Shown: piece after piece, positions 1-11,741 of the stretch
Numbering within the stretch: the first letter of the stretch is position 1
Layout of the letters: each line of letters opens with the position of its first letter
NCBI RefSeq assembly: GCF_020921035.1
Contig: NC_063151.1
Location: forward strand, 3,844,001-3,908,000
From: Rhodamnia argentea
Lineage: Eukaryota; Streptophyta; Magnoliopsida; Myrtales; Myrtaceae
Reading direction: 5' to 3'
DNA length: 64,000 bases
Program-made: the position numbers and the translations under genes
Notes under the pieces: generated by a model
What the model saw: the letters and a program-made list of their open reading frames with translations, nothing else
Told to the model about the DNA's origin: nothing
Databases searched by the model: none

Positions 1-1
1 C

Positions 2-85
2 GTCTCCGTCTATCTCGCGGGTATCGGGTTTCCCTTCCTCAACGAGAAAGAGAAGCTGATGGAATTGGCGAACCGGATCGGTTGA
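2..85 (+). CDS. 3' end of an unidentified gene
   Basis: An open frame enters from the left edge and ends in TGA at 83-85. Its last 27 residues include the stretch GIGFPFLNEKEKLMELANRIG, shown here only to its first 20 or so residues. The composition is protein-like, and AT-rich DNA starts soon after the stop, which fits a real C-terminus. Too little is present to name a family. The next plant-type gene is on the opposite strand, so this gene and the GDSL array converge. Confidence 0.45.
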   Translation, partial: VSVYLAGIGFPFLNEKEKLMELANRIG

Positions 86-208
86 ACCGGGCCTGCAAAT
101 GCATGTCGAGCAGATCCAACGGTCGGGCCGTTCTACAGTTCTTTTAGTTTTAGACTTGCTTTGCGATGAAAGCCTGGTTTCGTTTCATTGCAATAAACTT
201 TACCGTTG

Positions 209-683
209 ACCATAAAAAAAAAACACCGAAAAACTTTAAATTGATATACTTATGAAAAATTTATCCACTAACTAATTTTTTTACCATCAAAATCTCCAAA
301 TTAGTATATACGTGACAAATTTACCAAAACTATCTTTTACCACAAAAAATCCCTAATTGTTACACATGTAATAAATTTACTTTTTGTTACTTTATGTTAA
401 ATTGGGTTATACCATAAAAACAATCCAAAACAGTTGAACTTATGATAAACGGAGGGTAAAAATCCCGAACTACTACATCCATTAGCTATCATATGTCATT
501 CAACTTAGCAATATGATTGTAACATTTAATGGAAACTAACGAAAGGTAAATTCCTTACCCAAAAATAAAAAAAACGAAAGGTAAATTTGTCTCGGGTGTA
601 TCGGCTTGTGATTTTTGATGATAAAAAAATTAGTTTAAGGTAAATTTGGCACATATGTATCGGTTTGAAATTTTTCGTGATAT
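209..683. mobile_element. Foldback-type inverted-repeat element
   Basis: The sequence at about 209-395 (ACCATMAAAAT...GATATAC...ACAAATTTACC...AACTA) reappears reverse-complemented at about 545-683 (for example GTATCGG, GGTAAATTTG and TAGTTTAAGG). Each arm is itself made of degenerate sub-repeats of about 60-80 bases. This fits a foldback or Mutator-like non-autonomous element. I could not fix a target-site duplication. The rest of 86-886 is AT-rich and I see no gene in it. Confidence 0.5.
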
Positions 684-886
684 TAATCCAATAAAGGAAA
701 GATACGTCAAAATAATAATTTACTTCTGAGTAATAATAAATTGGATGATAAATATTATTGAATTTGAATTTTCGGACGGTATCAACAGATTTGCGCCATT
801 ATCGCATAAACAACGTTGTGGGTTCTTAACGAGCGAATTCATCATGCTTGTTTCTTGATCAACGCCGCCGTCGGCATCATCATGAT

Positions 887-2618
887 TCATGAGTATAGGT
901 CGACCAGGAGCTTCCCCAGCAGACCCTGGACCAGAATCCTGTAGGCATTCTCCGTGGGATGAAAGGCGTCCCAAAACACATGCCCTGAGGCGTTCGAGCA
1001 TGTCAAGAAATCCCACTGGCTGCACATGAACCCGGTCTCTATTAGGCCCGAGCCGCAGCACCCTCGGTCCGAGATTTCAAACCCTGTCATGACGGGAAAG
1101 CAGAGAAATCTATTGTCACTTGAGAGAAGATCGAGCTCGGAAATCTCGGTCCCTGATGCGGTTACCGTCCAAGAGCTTTGATCGGTTCATATCTAGTCCT
1201 TGGTACAAAGACATCTTTGTACCAAGTCTTACCGTATGCTGCCGGATTCTTCATAATGTCGAGCAGAAGCCCGTAGGCGTCGACAAGGGCCATCTTGGCA
1301 TGAGGGAAGGCTCCGTTGAGGCGATGCAGCTCCAATGATAACTTCGAGTTGAACAGTTGAGCCATTCGATTGTCATCCTCTGCGCATCTTCTCTCGATTC
1401 CACTGGCCAGAGTTCTCTGCAAGGGTGTGCACCCGAGTGGACTCAAGCTGAAGACACCGATCCTCCGAGCACCCTTTATGTGTAGTTCCTAGAGTGGTCA
1501 CACGTGACGGGTCGGAACACATTAGCATGTCCTCTGGGAGATTCTAGCTTCTCTTAGTGCAGCTCGACAAACTATGTATGCACAGCGTGCCATTCGCGAG
1601 TTTGATAATCGAAAGCTTGTCAAGAACAGGCGTTTGGTTTCTTGATTTCCCGATAATTCGGACGAGAAACCGATGTAAATGGCATGGACAGCTACATGAA
1701 CGATCAACAGTCACACTGCTTATTTTGAATCTGAAGTACCTGCAAGAAGGATGAAGCCGAACGCACCAAAAGTTCTGTGTAAGAAGGAATGCTGTAGTTA
1801 AATATCCGGGTTGGGGTATGCAAATACGTAGCGGCAATGTCGTTGCTCCCTGCAGACACAATATACAGGCCGTTGGCAACAATAGAGTCCGCTCTCTCCT
1901 CTCCTATAGAGCTCTTCAGCTTCGTTTTGTACTCATCGAAGAGTCGTAATTGTGTCGACATCGGTATGACAGACTGATTTTAACCCGAGAAAAGAGAGGA
2001 ACCATCAGCAGCGTCGATGACAATGGTTTGGTGAAAGGTAGTTTTCATGATGTGCGGAAAGGGCAATTTGTTTACCACGAGTTCCGACGTCAGAGGATCG
2101 AATCCTGCACCTGCCGAGGCAAAGTTGATGCCTCCGATGAGGGCTTGAAGTTGCAGGTTCGGATCAAGAAATGCGGGCAACAATTCTTTGATCCCCAGTT
2201 GTCGTGCTTATGGATGAAACAAAATAAGACAGCCTAAGCTTAAATCATAGCGGTAAGTTTTCAAAGTGAAAGTAAAACATGGAACGAAGCTCATCAGAAT
2301 GCAATATTCGGGAAGTTACGAAGGTTATTGAAGTATAATCATCTTGATACTACCAAAGAAATCCGAGGGAATCATGCCATTGCTGAACCTCCCGGTCGGT
2401 TTTCCTCCCATGAAATGCCTTCCATATGGAGGAAAATTACTCTTAACCAGAGTAATGAGGTGGTTGTTGTTGCCTGTGTCCAATATGGAGTCACCAAACG
2501 TGAAAACGGCCGAGACTGTTGCATTTTGCAGCACCACAACCTCGGCTTGCGGTGTGCAGATTTGCATTAGGAGGGAGAGAGAGAGAGGAATCAAAGACTG
2601 TGCCAAGATTGGGAACAT
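887..2618 (-). CDS. GDSL esterase/lipase, EXL type (copy 1)
   Basis: Secreted SGNH-hydrolase family, acting on lipid or other ester bonds, probably in the apoplast. Five exons on the minus strand: 2618-2354, 2206-2076, 1973-1740, 1488-1233 and 1083-887, all with GT-AG borders and matching phases, giving 360 aa, the usual family length. Residues 1-25 form a signal peptide. Block I is [12 protein letters not shown] with Ser44. Block II is NFASAGAG with Gly121. Block III is GSND with Asn176. Block V is WDAFHP with Asp334 and His337. This is the only one of the four copies that keeps all of these residues. The start matches the other three copies in position. Its closest sister is copy 2. The physiological substrate is unknown. 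Confidence 0.92.
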
Positions 2619-2710
2619 TGTTCTTATTTATGGAATTAGGCCAAAGTATGAAGCAGGAAGGTAGAAAAATTAACTATGTGCGCTGCGATGGGTGCTACAG
2701 CATGGCCCTT

Positions 2711-2718
2711 CTTATAAG
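2711..2718 (-). promoter_or_regulatory. TATA box of GDSL copy 1
   Basis: CTTATAAG reads the same on both strands and lies 93 bases upstream of the ATG. The same TATA-type motif, followed by GAAGGGC or a close variant on the sense strand, occurs 92-112 bases upstream of the ATG in all four GDSL copies. That conservation is the main support. Confidence 0.6.
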
Positions 2719-2719
2719 T

Positions 2720-3489
2720 TTGACGTTCTCAGTGGGGCAAACTTGAGACACTATTGAAGGAGAAACTAACTTCAACAAGAAGTGGACAGAGATTTGAGGA
2801 ACATAAAGCACTTAAAACGTTAGTCGTGTGAAGGATACAGAGGTAGATGTTCGCAAGTTTTCTGTTTCATGGGACAACAGAAGCCGAAAAGATCATGCTT
2901 TTTAAAGTTTCCGAAAAATTGATGATGGACGAGTTTTGGTAATCAAGGGAATGCCATTCACGTCTCTCGCAACAAAATGTGCATTTGCATTGTATAGGCC
3001 TTTCAGGTTTTATCTGTTAGACTTTCGGGTGCATTATGCAGACCCAAATACGTTCCCGACATGTCTGGTGGGAAGGAGTCGGTCCCATGTTGGAATCGCC
3101 ATTGCCCGCATGATTCCTCGACTCAAAGGAGCTGGAGTGCTAACATTTTAGAATGAATAGGCGTTCTATCGAATGACAAGCATTCCCTATTATACTTTAT
3201 CCAATCTTGACCAATTGAATGCCCTGGGGCGGAAGGGAATCGGCTTTTCACTAATGTCCATACAAGAAAAGGAACAGCATAGCTTATAGTCATCGGTGTC
3301 CCGCTCAAAACCACGGACAAAGACCTCAGGTCAGCGTGCGATGATGAATTCATTTTTGCAGTGTGGGAAACACCTGACCAGCAGCATAAACGAACATGAT
3401 CGAACTGTGCACTGACAAAATTAAGCCACTTCATTGAAACTTATCCCCGGATCTCAATGACTATAAGATAAGTGACGGGCAATGCCTAA
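2720..3489. repeat. Upstream block shared by the four GDSL units (unit 1)
   Basis: This non-coding stretch matches 6905-7440, 11060-11690 and 19730-20870. Landmarks are GGAATGCCATTC, GAATGAATAGGC and the CATTCCC(T/C)..TA..CTTTGTCCAATCT region. Reading frames are not kept between copies, so I see no gene. It contains the 5' flank and promoter of the GDSL gene, and in unit 4 it continues into the 3' flank of FREE1. Confidence 0.65.
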
Positions 3490-4090
3490 GCAAAACGGGA
3501 GCTAGAACTAAGCAACAAAGAGTATCTCCACGGTTCCTGAAGTGGTGCTGACTCCGGAAAAAAACCAAAGCTGCGAGGGAAAAGGGATACAGAAGAACAC
3601 TGAAGAGACAAGTGATGATAAAAAAACACGTACACTACAAACGAAAATCCATTCCACAAGCTGTGAACTTTGAAACTGCTTCATCTGGAGCCGAAAAAGT
3701 GATAAAACCAAGGAGCATGAGTAAGTTTTGTGGCAAACAAGGGGAATGCTATACTCTTAGTAAACCAGTAATTTGATTAAACTTCCTTGCTTTTAACGGT
3801 TACTTCTCATTAAGAATAAGAACAAATGCACACAAAATGCCAGGTAAAACACGATAGAATACGATTTCAAAGGGTGAGCTTTTCTATGGAAAAAGAATTT
3901 ACTGAGAGACAATTGCATATGGCGACTATGATCGACCCGAAGACGACATGCTTGACATGTTTTGATCTGTAGTATCACATCGAATCGTAATTTATACATT
4001 ACAAAGATGACACAAATGACCAACACAAGTCCTGCAAGAAAAAACCAAAACAAAGGTGAATATGACGGCATAAAACAACTAAGCTAGCCA
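3490..4090 (-). pseudogene. FREE1 fragment (FYVE exons and intron 4 remnant)
   Basis: It aligns with 22180-22690 of the intact FREE1 gene. It holds a decayed second FYVE exon near 3515-3550, a decayed first FYVE exon near 3640-3700, and intron 4 sequence up to about 4090, including GACATGCTTGACATGTTTTGAT. The splice acceptor equivalent to 22362 is changed and the zinc-binding codons are disrupted, so it cannot encode a finger. Exons 1-4 and 7-10 are absent. It sits upstream of GDSL copy 1, as FREE1 sits upstream of copy 4. Confidence 0.75.
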
Positions 4091-4982
4091 ATTTCGGTCT
4101 GCACGATGTTTCTATATAGCTAATTCAAGCCTCATAAAGGAGGATCCTGGATAGAAAAGGGAGTCGACATCTGCGGTTTTCAGATCTTCCATGGAAATGG
4201 ACAGTAAAATAGGGATGATGAAGTGCAAAATCTTGTGAAGTATGTAGCACTGCCCTCTGGAAAGATCATCACACCAGCCACACTGGGAGGTGGATGTTTG
4301 TATTTCAAGGTATAGAATATGCAGAAGCGATTTGAAGATGTTTGGCGGATGTGATTGCTTGAGAATTGATGTAGCTCGAAAACGGACATCCTTGAAAAGT
4401 TGGAGCGCCCGTAAGATAAGATGATAAAAACCCGCTTAAGATGGTATCATTTCCAAAGACTAAAACTAGATGCTTTGAAAGGAGGCGGCGATTCAATGGT
4501 AAGACCGTTAGAGAATCAATCAAATGGGTGTGCAAAGACGTAAGCGAAGTATATCTCTGTGCCCAAATTCCAGTATAGCCAGAAGACATCCAATCACAAA
4601 TTGGATGATAAATAGAATTGAGCTTGGATTTTTGGATATGATGAATGGATTTCGTGACATAATTACATAGATACTTTGAAGGTTCATACATGACCAAATT
4701 CGGTATGCTTGTTTCTTGTTTAAAATATTTAGCAGACCTTTATTATATAGATCTGGAGTTTTGAGTCAAATGCTAGATGAGTGGTATGTGAAATAAGGTA
4801 GCAATGAAGTCATTTATAAAACATGATCACTTGTATTCGAACATAACCAACAAATGAAGATGATGTCTATCTACCATTCCGTGTCCGTCATATCAAAGAG
4901 TATACTTATATATGTTCCTCAACATACAAGAATTAATCCTCGTCCGCAATATGAAGAGAATAGTAAAAGATCATTGTCGTCG
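4091..4982. other. Intergenic: FREE1 intron-4-like sequence, then 3' flank of GDSL copy 2
   Basis: Positions 4180-4560 match 22800-23200 inside FREE1 intron 4. From about 4600 the sequence resembles the 3' flanks of the other GDSL copies (TTGGATGATAAAT..., AGTATGCTTGTTT...). I see no gene here. Confidence 0.55.
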
Positions 4983-6804
4983 TCACGAGTATAGGTCGAT
5001 CAGGAGCTTCCCCAGCTTCTTCTGGACCATGATCTTGTAGACATTTTCAGCGGGATGATAGCTGTCCCAGAACACATATCCTGAGACATTCAAGCATGTC
5101 AAGAAATTCCACCGGTTGCACAAAAACCCTGTCTCTATTAGACCAGAACCGCAGCACCCTCGGTCCGAGATTTCAAAACCTGTCACGATGGGAAAGCAGA
5201 GAAATCTATCGTCACTGAGGGAAAATCGAGCTCAAGACCTGTCTCCTGTACCGAGTTGAAATTCAGTGTGCAGCCTCCGTTAATGTCCAAAAGCTTTAAT
5301 TGATTTGTATGTAAATTGTCACAGGGACATCGTTGTACCAAGTCTTACCATATTTTCTGGGATTCTTCACCATGTCGAATACAAGGCCGTAGACATCGAG
5401 AAGGGCCATCCTGGCATGAGGGCAGGCTCCATTGAGGCGACGCAACTCGGATGACAACTCTGAATTGAACAGTTGAACCATTTTATTGTAACCCTCTGCA
5501 CATCTTCTCTTGATTCCACCGGCCAGAGTTCTCTGTGAGGGTATGCACCCGAGGGGAGTCAAGCTGCAGACGCTGATCCTCCGAGCACCCTTTGCATGGA
5601 GTTCCTGGAGTGGTTACATGTGACGGGTTATAGCACATTAACATGTCCTTTTGGAGATTCTAGCATCTGTATTGCAGCTCGACAAACAATGTATGGCATA
5701 GTGCTATCCATGAGTTCGATAATCGAAATCTTGTTGAGAGCAGGTGGTTGATTGCTTGCTTTCCAAATAATTGGGACGACAAACCGACATAAGTGGCATG
5801 GATAGTTATATGAACGATCAAAAGCCACACTGGTTCATTAAATTTGAATTACCTGCAAGAAGGATGAAGCCGAACGCACCAAAAATTCCGTGTAAGAAGA
5901 AACGCTGTACTCAAATATCCGGGTTGGGGTATGGAAATACGTATTCACAATGTCGTCGCTCCCTGCACTCACAATATACAGGCCGTTGGTGACAATATAA
6001 TCCGCTCTCTCCTCTCCTACAAAGCTCTTCAGCTTTGTTTTGTACTCATCAAAGAGTTGTAGTTGTTTCGACATCGGTATGGCGAGCTGATTTTAAGAGA
6101 GGAACCATCAGCAGCGTTGATGACAATGGTTCGGTGAAAGGTAGTTTTCCTAATGCGAGGAAGGGAAATTTGTTTACCACGAGTTCCGACGTAAGAGGAT
6201 CGAATCCTGCACCGGCCGAGGCGAAGTTGACACCTCCAATGAGGTCTTGAAGTTGCAGGTTTGGGTCCAGAAATGCGGGCAACAGCTCTTTGATCCCCAG
6301 TTTCTCCGCTGATGGATGAGACAAAATAAAGCAGGTTAAGGTTAGATCATAACTGTAAGTTTTCAAAGTTAGAGTAAACCACGGAATGATTAATCACACA
6401 AATACAGAAGGATCGTATGTTGTCCTTCATTCCTTAGAATTTAGAGGACTTGGAAGAAGGACAAACAGACAAAGCTCAGTCGGATCGCAATGTGCAGAAA
6501 GTTATGGAAGTTAACGATGTATAATTGTTTTGGTGCTACCGAAGAGGTCCGCGGGAACCTTGCCGTTGCTGAACCTCCCGGTTGGTTTTCCTCCCATGAA
6601 ATCCCTTCCATATGGAGGAAAATTACTCTTAACCAGAGTAACGAGGTGGTTGTTGTTGCCTGTGTCCACTATGGAGTCGCCGAACATGAAAATGGCAGAG
6701 ATTGTTGCATTTTTTGGCACCACGACCTCAGCTTGCGGTGTGCAGATTTTCATCATGAGGAAGACAGAGAGAGGAATTAGAGACTGTACCAAGATTTGGA
6801 CCAT
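4983..6804 (-). CDS. GDSL esterase/lipase, EXL type (copy 2, block III Asn changed)
   Basis: Five exons at 6804-6540, 6308-6178, 6086-5853, 5604-5349 and 5179-4983, with the same lengths as copy 1 (265, 131, 234, 256, 197), giving 360 aa. It has a signal peptide, block [13 protein letters not shown] (Ser44), block [10 protein letters not shown] (Gly121) and block V WDSYHP (Asp334, His337). Block III reads GSDD: codon 176 is GAC, so the asparagine that normally helps form the oxyanion hole of SGNH hydrolases is aspartate. The frame and all splice sites are intact, so the gene can make protein, but activity may be altered. It groups with copy 1 by shared residues such as TPQAEVVV and [10 protein letters not shown]. 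Confidence 0.9.
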
Positions 6805-6895
6805 TTTTTCAATGGGATGAGGCCAAAGTAGCTAGGAATAAGTTAAATGAAACAGGAACTGAGCATGCTCCATTGGATTCATTTGCATGGCCCTT

Positions 6896-6902
6896 CTTTA
6901 TA
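6896..6902 (-). promoter_or_regulatory. TATA box of GDSL copy 2
   Basis: TATAAAG on the minus strand lies 92 bases upstream of the ATG, at the position of the TATA motif in the other three copies. Confidence 0.6.
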
Positions 6903-6904
6903 AG

Positions 6905-7450
6905 TTAAATGTTCTCAGGGGGACAAACTGAAGACGCTATTGAAGGACAACCTTAATTCTGCGAGAACTGGAAAAAGATTTAAGGAACATAAAAGCAATT
7001 AAAACGTTAATCGTGGGAAAGATACAGCGGCCAATACTCACAAGTTTTCTGTTTCGTGGGACAACAGAAGGCAAAAGATCATGCCTTTTGAGTTTGGGAA
7101 GATCAAAGAAGGATTAGTGTTGGTATCAAGGGAATGTCATCCCCACTCAACGGAGTGTGCATGAAAGAGGCCTTTCAGACTTTCTCTGTGAGCATTGTCG
7201 CTACAGACCCGAATGCTTTCCCAACATGTTTGGCGACCAGGATTGGAATCGCCATTCCTGGTATAAACTCGTTGACTCAAAAGGGCCGGAGCGCTCATAT
7301 TAGAATGAATAGGCATTCCGTCAAAGACAATCATTCCCTATTATGCTTTGCCCAATCTCGACCAACCGAATGCCCTGGGGCGGAAGAGAATTGGCTTTTC
7401 ACTAAGTTCCATGCAGGGAAAGGGAAAGCATAGCAGATAGTCATTGGTGT
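6905..7450. repeat. Upstream block shared by the four GDSL units (unit 2)
   Basis: It matches 2720-3300 and the equivalent blocks of units 3 and 4. The open frames in it are not shared between units. Unlike the other three units, no FREE1-derived sequence follows it. Confidence 0.6.
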
Positions 7451-9079
7451 CTCACTCACTACCAGGAAGAATATCCTCAGAGAGCTAATTCTGGTACTAG
7501 TGGCATGCTTTGATAGAGCAAAAGCCCAGCTGGATACCCGAAATATAGTGAGATTAGCGCCGGAAGTATAGAAACCTTTTGCAAGATGCTGAGTACTTAT
7601 CAGAGGTTGAGCTAATAACATGACTACAAAAGGCAATGAAAACATGTCACATTCATGATGAACTCAGTAGGTTAGGTTATGCTTGTGTTGCCTGTGGAAG
7701 TTCCAGAAAAAAAGACCCATTAAAACGATTAATCTGGTTACAGGTACAGATAGCATGATGTATTTTCCTCTTTGAAAATTGGAAATGTTTTGAGGCTTGT
7801 TTAATTTAGTTTAAAGAGGACATTTTCTCAATCTCCTTCTTTCCATTGACAAGAAAATGGCATAGAAAATCTCGATTTTCGCATTTCTTTGTAGACTTGA
7901 CAGTTTCAGCAGAAGCCGGAACTTCACACTAGCAGCCCCGCTGCAACAAGCATAAGAAACCGAGCAAGATGAGGTGCTTACAGCTTACTGGTCGCATTGA
8001 TGACAACATATATCACACATCAGTTGTATCACGTGGCATTGTCTCTTGCTTGTAACATTCAGCTCTTGCAAATCCACACAAAACCGAAGCTCCCTCTGAG
8101 CGGTCGTAACCACATAGGAGATATGGGTATCAGAGTCATTTCATCCTTTTGTTCGGCTGAGGTAAACTGCCACCATTTAACTAGGATCAATTTTTGTTTA
8201 TTTCTATAATGATCGGTCCGGCGAACTATTCGATAGCCTTTTCGTTTTACCTTAATGACAAGCAGTTCTCCAGCGTTCCAGCTTGCAAGTTCTGACAGAG
8301 CATCAAAACTAGACAACTTGCTCAGTTCCTAGCCTTTTCTCCAACATGGCAATCCGATATTATGTGGTCATAATTTAAGTCACTGCATATGATAGAGGGA
8401 AGAAGATGATCTGCCGCCGACATAACTGAAGAAAGCTAACACCATATCCTTAAAAAGCATTGGAAGCTGGCCTTGTCACATGTACAGAACTAAAAGGACC
8501 AGTTGGACCGAACCGTAGGAGCATTTAACCGGGCATTTGCCTCAATTATACGTACAACACTGGGCAAGATTGAGTTTCTTGCCTATATGGAACTTAATAT
8601 ATGATTTGGCTTGAAACTGATCCCTTCTGGACCGACCTTCAGTTGTCCCACTGAGACTCAAACCCCAGTTCATCATTTCAAGCATCAGACAAGTTCACAT
8701 TCCATTCTACGTGTTAGGGATTTGACCTTTTCATCGCCATCCACGAACCTAGTCTTGTATCCTCGTCCAGTTCCGACTCAAGCATCAGAGCCACAGAACC
8801 AGATGATAATTGGGTTCTGCAATTGCACAATAATTATAAATTTGGATGAAAATTATTATGGAATTTGCATCATCGGATACAATAAATAGGTTTCACAATT
8901 GCATAATTATTTTTGAAGCTTTTTTAGTGAGTAAACTTCAGTATGCTTGTTTTTTCTATTAACGCAGTGGATTCTCTTTCGAAGTTTTGAGTCAATGCTA
9001 GATGATGGTATGTGCATAACACAGTATTGAACTCATTTAAATAACTCGATGTACTGTATTCGAACTTAACCAACATCTG
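7451..9079. repeat. Inter-unit spacer, also present at 16141-17857
   Basis: Two blocks recur in the same order at 16141-17857. One is about 7560-7740 (GAGTACTTATCAGAG...GGTTAGGTTATGCTTGTG). The other is about 7780-8930 (CCTTGTCACATGTACAGAAC, TCCCACTGAGACTCAAACCC). The longest frame, near 8611-8889, is cut by a stop upstream that its partner lacks, so I do not call a gene. From 8830 on it is the 3' flank of GDSL copy 3. Confidence 0.65.
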
Positions 9080-10941
9080 TCATTCCGCGTTGGTTGTATC
9101 AAGGGTATAATTATACATATTTTTCCACGTACAAGAATTAATTATTGTCCTTAGTATGAGGACCATAATAAAAAATCGTCGTCGTCGTCGCCATGTGTAC
9201 AGGTCGACCAGGAGCTTCGCCAGCAGCTTCTGGACTATGATCTTGTAGACATTTTCTGTTGGGTGATAGCTGTCCCAGAATACATGTCCTGAAACATTTG
9301 AGCATGTAAAAAAATCCCACCGGTCGCACAAGACCACTGTCTCTATTAGACCCGAGCCGCAGCACCCACGGTCTGAGATTTCGAGCCCTGTCAAGATCGG
9401 AAAGCAGAGAAATGAGAGAAAATCGAGCTCGAGACCTCTGTCTCCAATACATAGTTGTTATTCAGTGTGCAACCGCCATCAATGTCCAAAAGCTTTGATC
9501 GGTTGACATTTGATTTGTAAACAAGGATACCTTTGTACCAAGTCTTACCATATCTTCTCGGATTCTTTATGATGTCGAGTAAACAGTCATAGGTGTTGAA
9601 AATGGACATCCTGGCATGAGGAAAGGCTCTATTGAGGTGACGCAATTCTGATGATAACTTCGAGTTGAGCAGTTGAACCATTTGATTGTAATCGTCTGCA
9701 CATCTTCTCTTGATTCCACCGGCCAGAGTTCTCTGAGCGGGAAAGCACCCGATGGGAGGTACGGCGAAGACGCCAATTTTCCGAGCGCCCTTTGCTTGTA
9801 GTTCCTAGAGCAATAACATGCGGTGGCTTAGAGCACATTAACATGTCTTGGATTCTAGCTGCTCTAGTGCAGTTAGACAAACTATACATGCGCAGAGAGC
9901 CATTCATGAGTTCGATAATTGCATGCTTGTTGAGAACAGATGATTGGTCTCCTGGTTTCCCGATAGGTTGGACGACAAACCCATATAAATGGCATGGATA
10001 GCTACATGAATGATCAACAGCCACACTGGTTCATTAAATTTGAAGTACCTGCCAGAAGGATGAAGCCGAACGCACCAAAAATTCCGTGTAAGAAGAAACG
10101 CTGTATTCCAATCGTCTGGTCGGGGTATGAAAGTAGGTATTTGCAATTTCGTTGCTCCCTGCACACACAATATACAGGCCGTTGGCGACAATATAATCCA
10201 CTCACTCCTCTCCTACAAAGCTCTTCAGCTTCCTTTTGTACTCATCGAAGAGTAATAATTGTTCCGACATCGGTATGGACAACTGATTTCAACCAAGAAG
10301 AGAGAGGAACCATCAGCTGCGTCGATGAAAATGGTGTGGTGAAACTTAGTTTTCACAATGCGAGGAAGGGAAATTTGTATACCGTGAGTTCCGCTGTCAG
10401 AAGATCGTATCCTGTGCTGGCTGAGGCGAAGCTGACTCCTCCGATGAGGTCTTGAAGTTGCAGGGTGGGGTCAAGAAATGGGGGTAACAGTTCTTTGATC
10501 CCCAGTTGTTCAACTGATGGATGAGGAAAATTGAAGCAGCTTAAGCTTGAATCATAATGATCAGCGTTGATAGTGAAAGTAAAAGATAGAATGATGAATC
10601 ACACACAAAAATCACAGCTTTAAAAATGAAGCTCATCCCAATCAAAGTTATTGAAGTGCAATTCTTTTGGTGCTACCGGAGAGATCCGAAATAAGCTTGC
10701 CATTGCTGAACCTCCCGGTTGGTTCTCCGCCCATGAAACCCCTTCCATATGGAGGAAAATTGCTCTTAGCCAGAGTAATGAGGTGGTTGTTGTTGCCTGT
10801 GTCCAATATGGAGTCACCAAATGCGAAAACAGCCGTGATCGTTGCATTTTTCGGCACCACCACGGCGGCTTGCAGAGTGAAGATTTGCATCATCAGGATT
10901 AGAGAGACAAGAAACATAGATTGCATCAAGATTGTCAGCAT
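9080..10941 (-). pseudogene. GDSL esterase/lipase pseudogene (copy 3)
   Basis: Five exons are still recognisable: 10941-10677, 10513-10383, 10282-10049, 9804-9549 and 9387-9080. Splice sites look intact. Codon 159 is TGA (10204-10202) where the sister copies have AGA (arginine), so translation ends after 158 residues, before blocks III and V. The normal stop is also gone: the ACA-TGA of copy 4 is ACA-TGG here (9193-9191), so exon 5 would run on to 9080 and add an arginine-rich tail. Block II is FASASTG (Ser121 instead of Gly) and block III is GSNE. Its closest relative is copy 4. Confidence 0.9.
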
Positions 10942-11050
10942 TTCTTTCTTTTTTTATGGAATTCGGCCGAGGTATCTGGAAATTAATTGAAAGAAAGAAG
11001 AGGGGCAGAAAAATCAAGTGAGTATGCTCCATCGGTTGCCCGGCCCTCTT

Positions 11051-11058
11051 CTTATAAG
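11051..11058 (-). promoter_or_regulatory. TATA box of GDSL copy 3
   Basis: CTTATAAG lies 110 bases upstream of the ATG, as in the other copies. It is still conserved although the coding region is broken. Confidence 0.55.
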
Positions 11059-11059
11059 T

Positions 11060-11741
11060 AAACGTTCTCAGTTGGGCAAAACTTGAGAAGCTACTGCAGC
11101 AGAAACTTAATTCTACAGGAAGTGAAAAAAGATTTTTAAGGAACATAAAAGCAATTATACCGTTAGCCATGTGAAGAAAGATGCAGAAGGCAAATATTGG
11201 CAAGTTTTCTGTTTCGTGGGGCAACAGAAGCGAAAAGATCATGCGTTCCGCGCTTGGGAAAATTCAATAATGGATGAGTGTTGGTATCAAGGAATGCCAT
11301 TCAGCTCTCTCACAACAAGAAATGCATGTGCATTGTGCATAATGCATAGGCCTACCAGGCTTTTCTCGTTAGACTATGGTAGGCATTACCATTTACAGGC
11401 CCAAATAGACTTTTTTTGTGGGAAGGAGTGAGGCCAGGATCGGAATCACCGTTCCAGGCATAATTTCTTGACTCGAAAGAGCCCGCGTGCCCGCTCTAGA
11501 ATGAATAGGCATCTAGTCAAATCACAAGCATTCCCCGTAGTACTTTGTCCAATCTCAACCATATGGATACTTTTCACTAATGTACATACAGAAAAAGGAA
11601 AAGCACAGCTTATCGACATCGGTGTCTCTCTCACAACCACTAAGAAAAACCTCAGACGGTGTGTGAATCCATTTTTTCTTGTATGGAAAACAACTGACCA
11701 AAAGTTATAAAGCAGAAGCCTCGTCGCCCAACAGGGTGGCA
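11060..11741. repeat. Upstream block shared by the four GDSL units (unit 3)
   Basis: This block carries the uninterrupted site CTCGAAAG at 11472-11479 that holds a 394-base insertion in unit 4. After about 11690 it joins the 3' UTR of the FREE1 pseudogene directly; about 450 bases present in unit 4 (about 20760-21210) are missing. Confidence 0.65.

Noticed and set aside
720-1061. Minus-strand frame of 113 codons over GDSL copy 1 exon 5
   Set aside because: It is a shifted-frame shadow of exon 5, and the real frame with WDAFHP ends at 887.
2344-2664. Plus-strand frame of 106 codons, with equivalents at 6530-6820, 10667-10990 and 19326-19664
   Set aside because: It is antisense to GDSL exon 1 in every copy. 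It stays open only because the sense exon is conserved; it has no promoter or splice context of its own.
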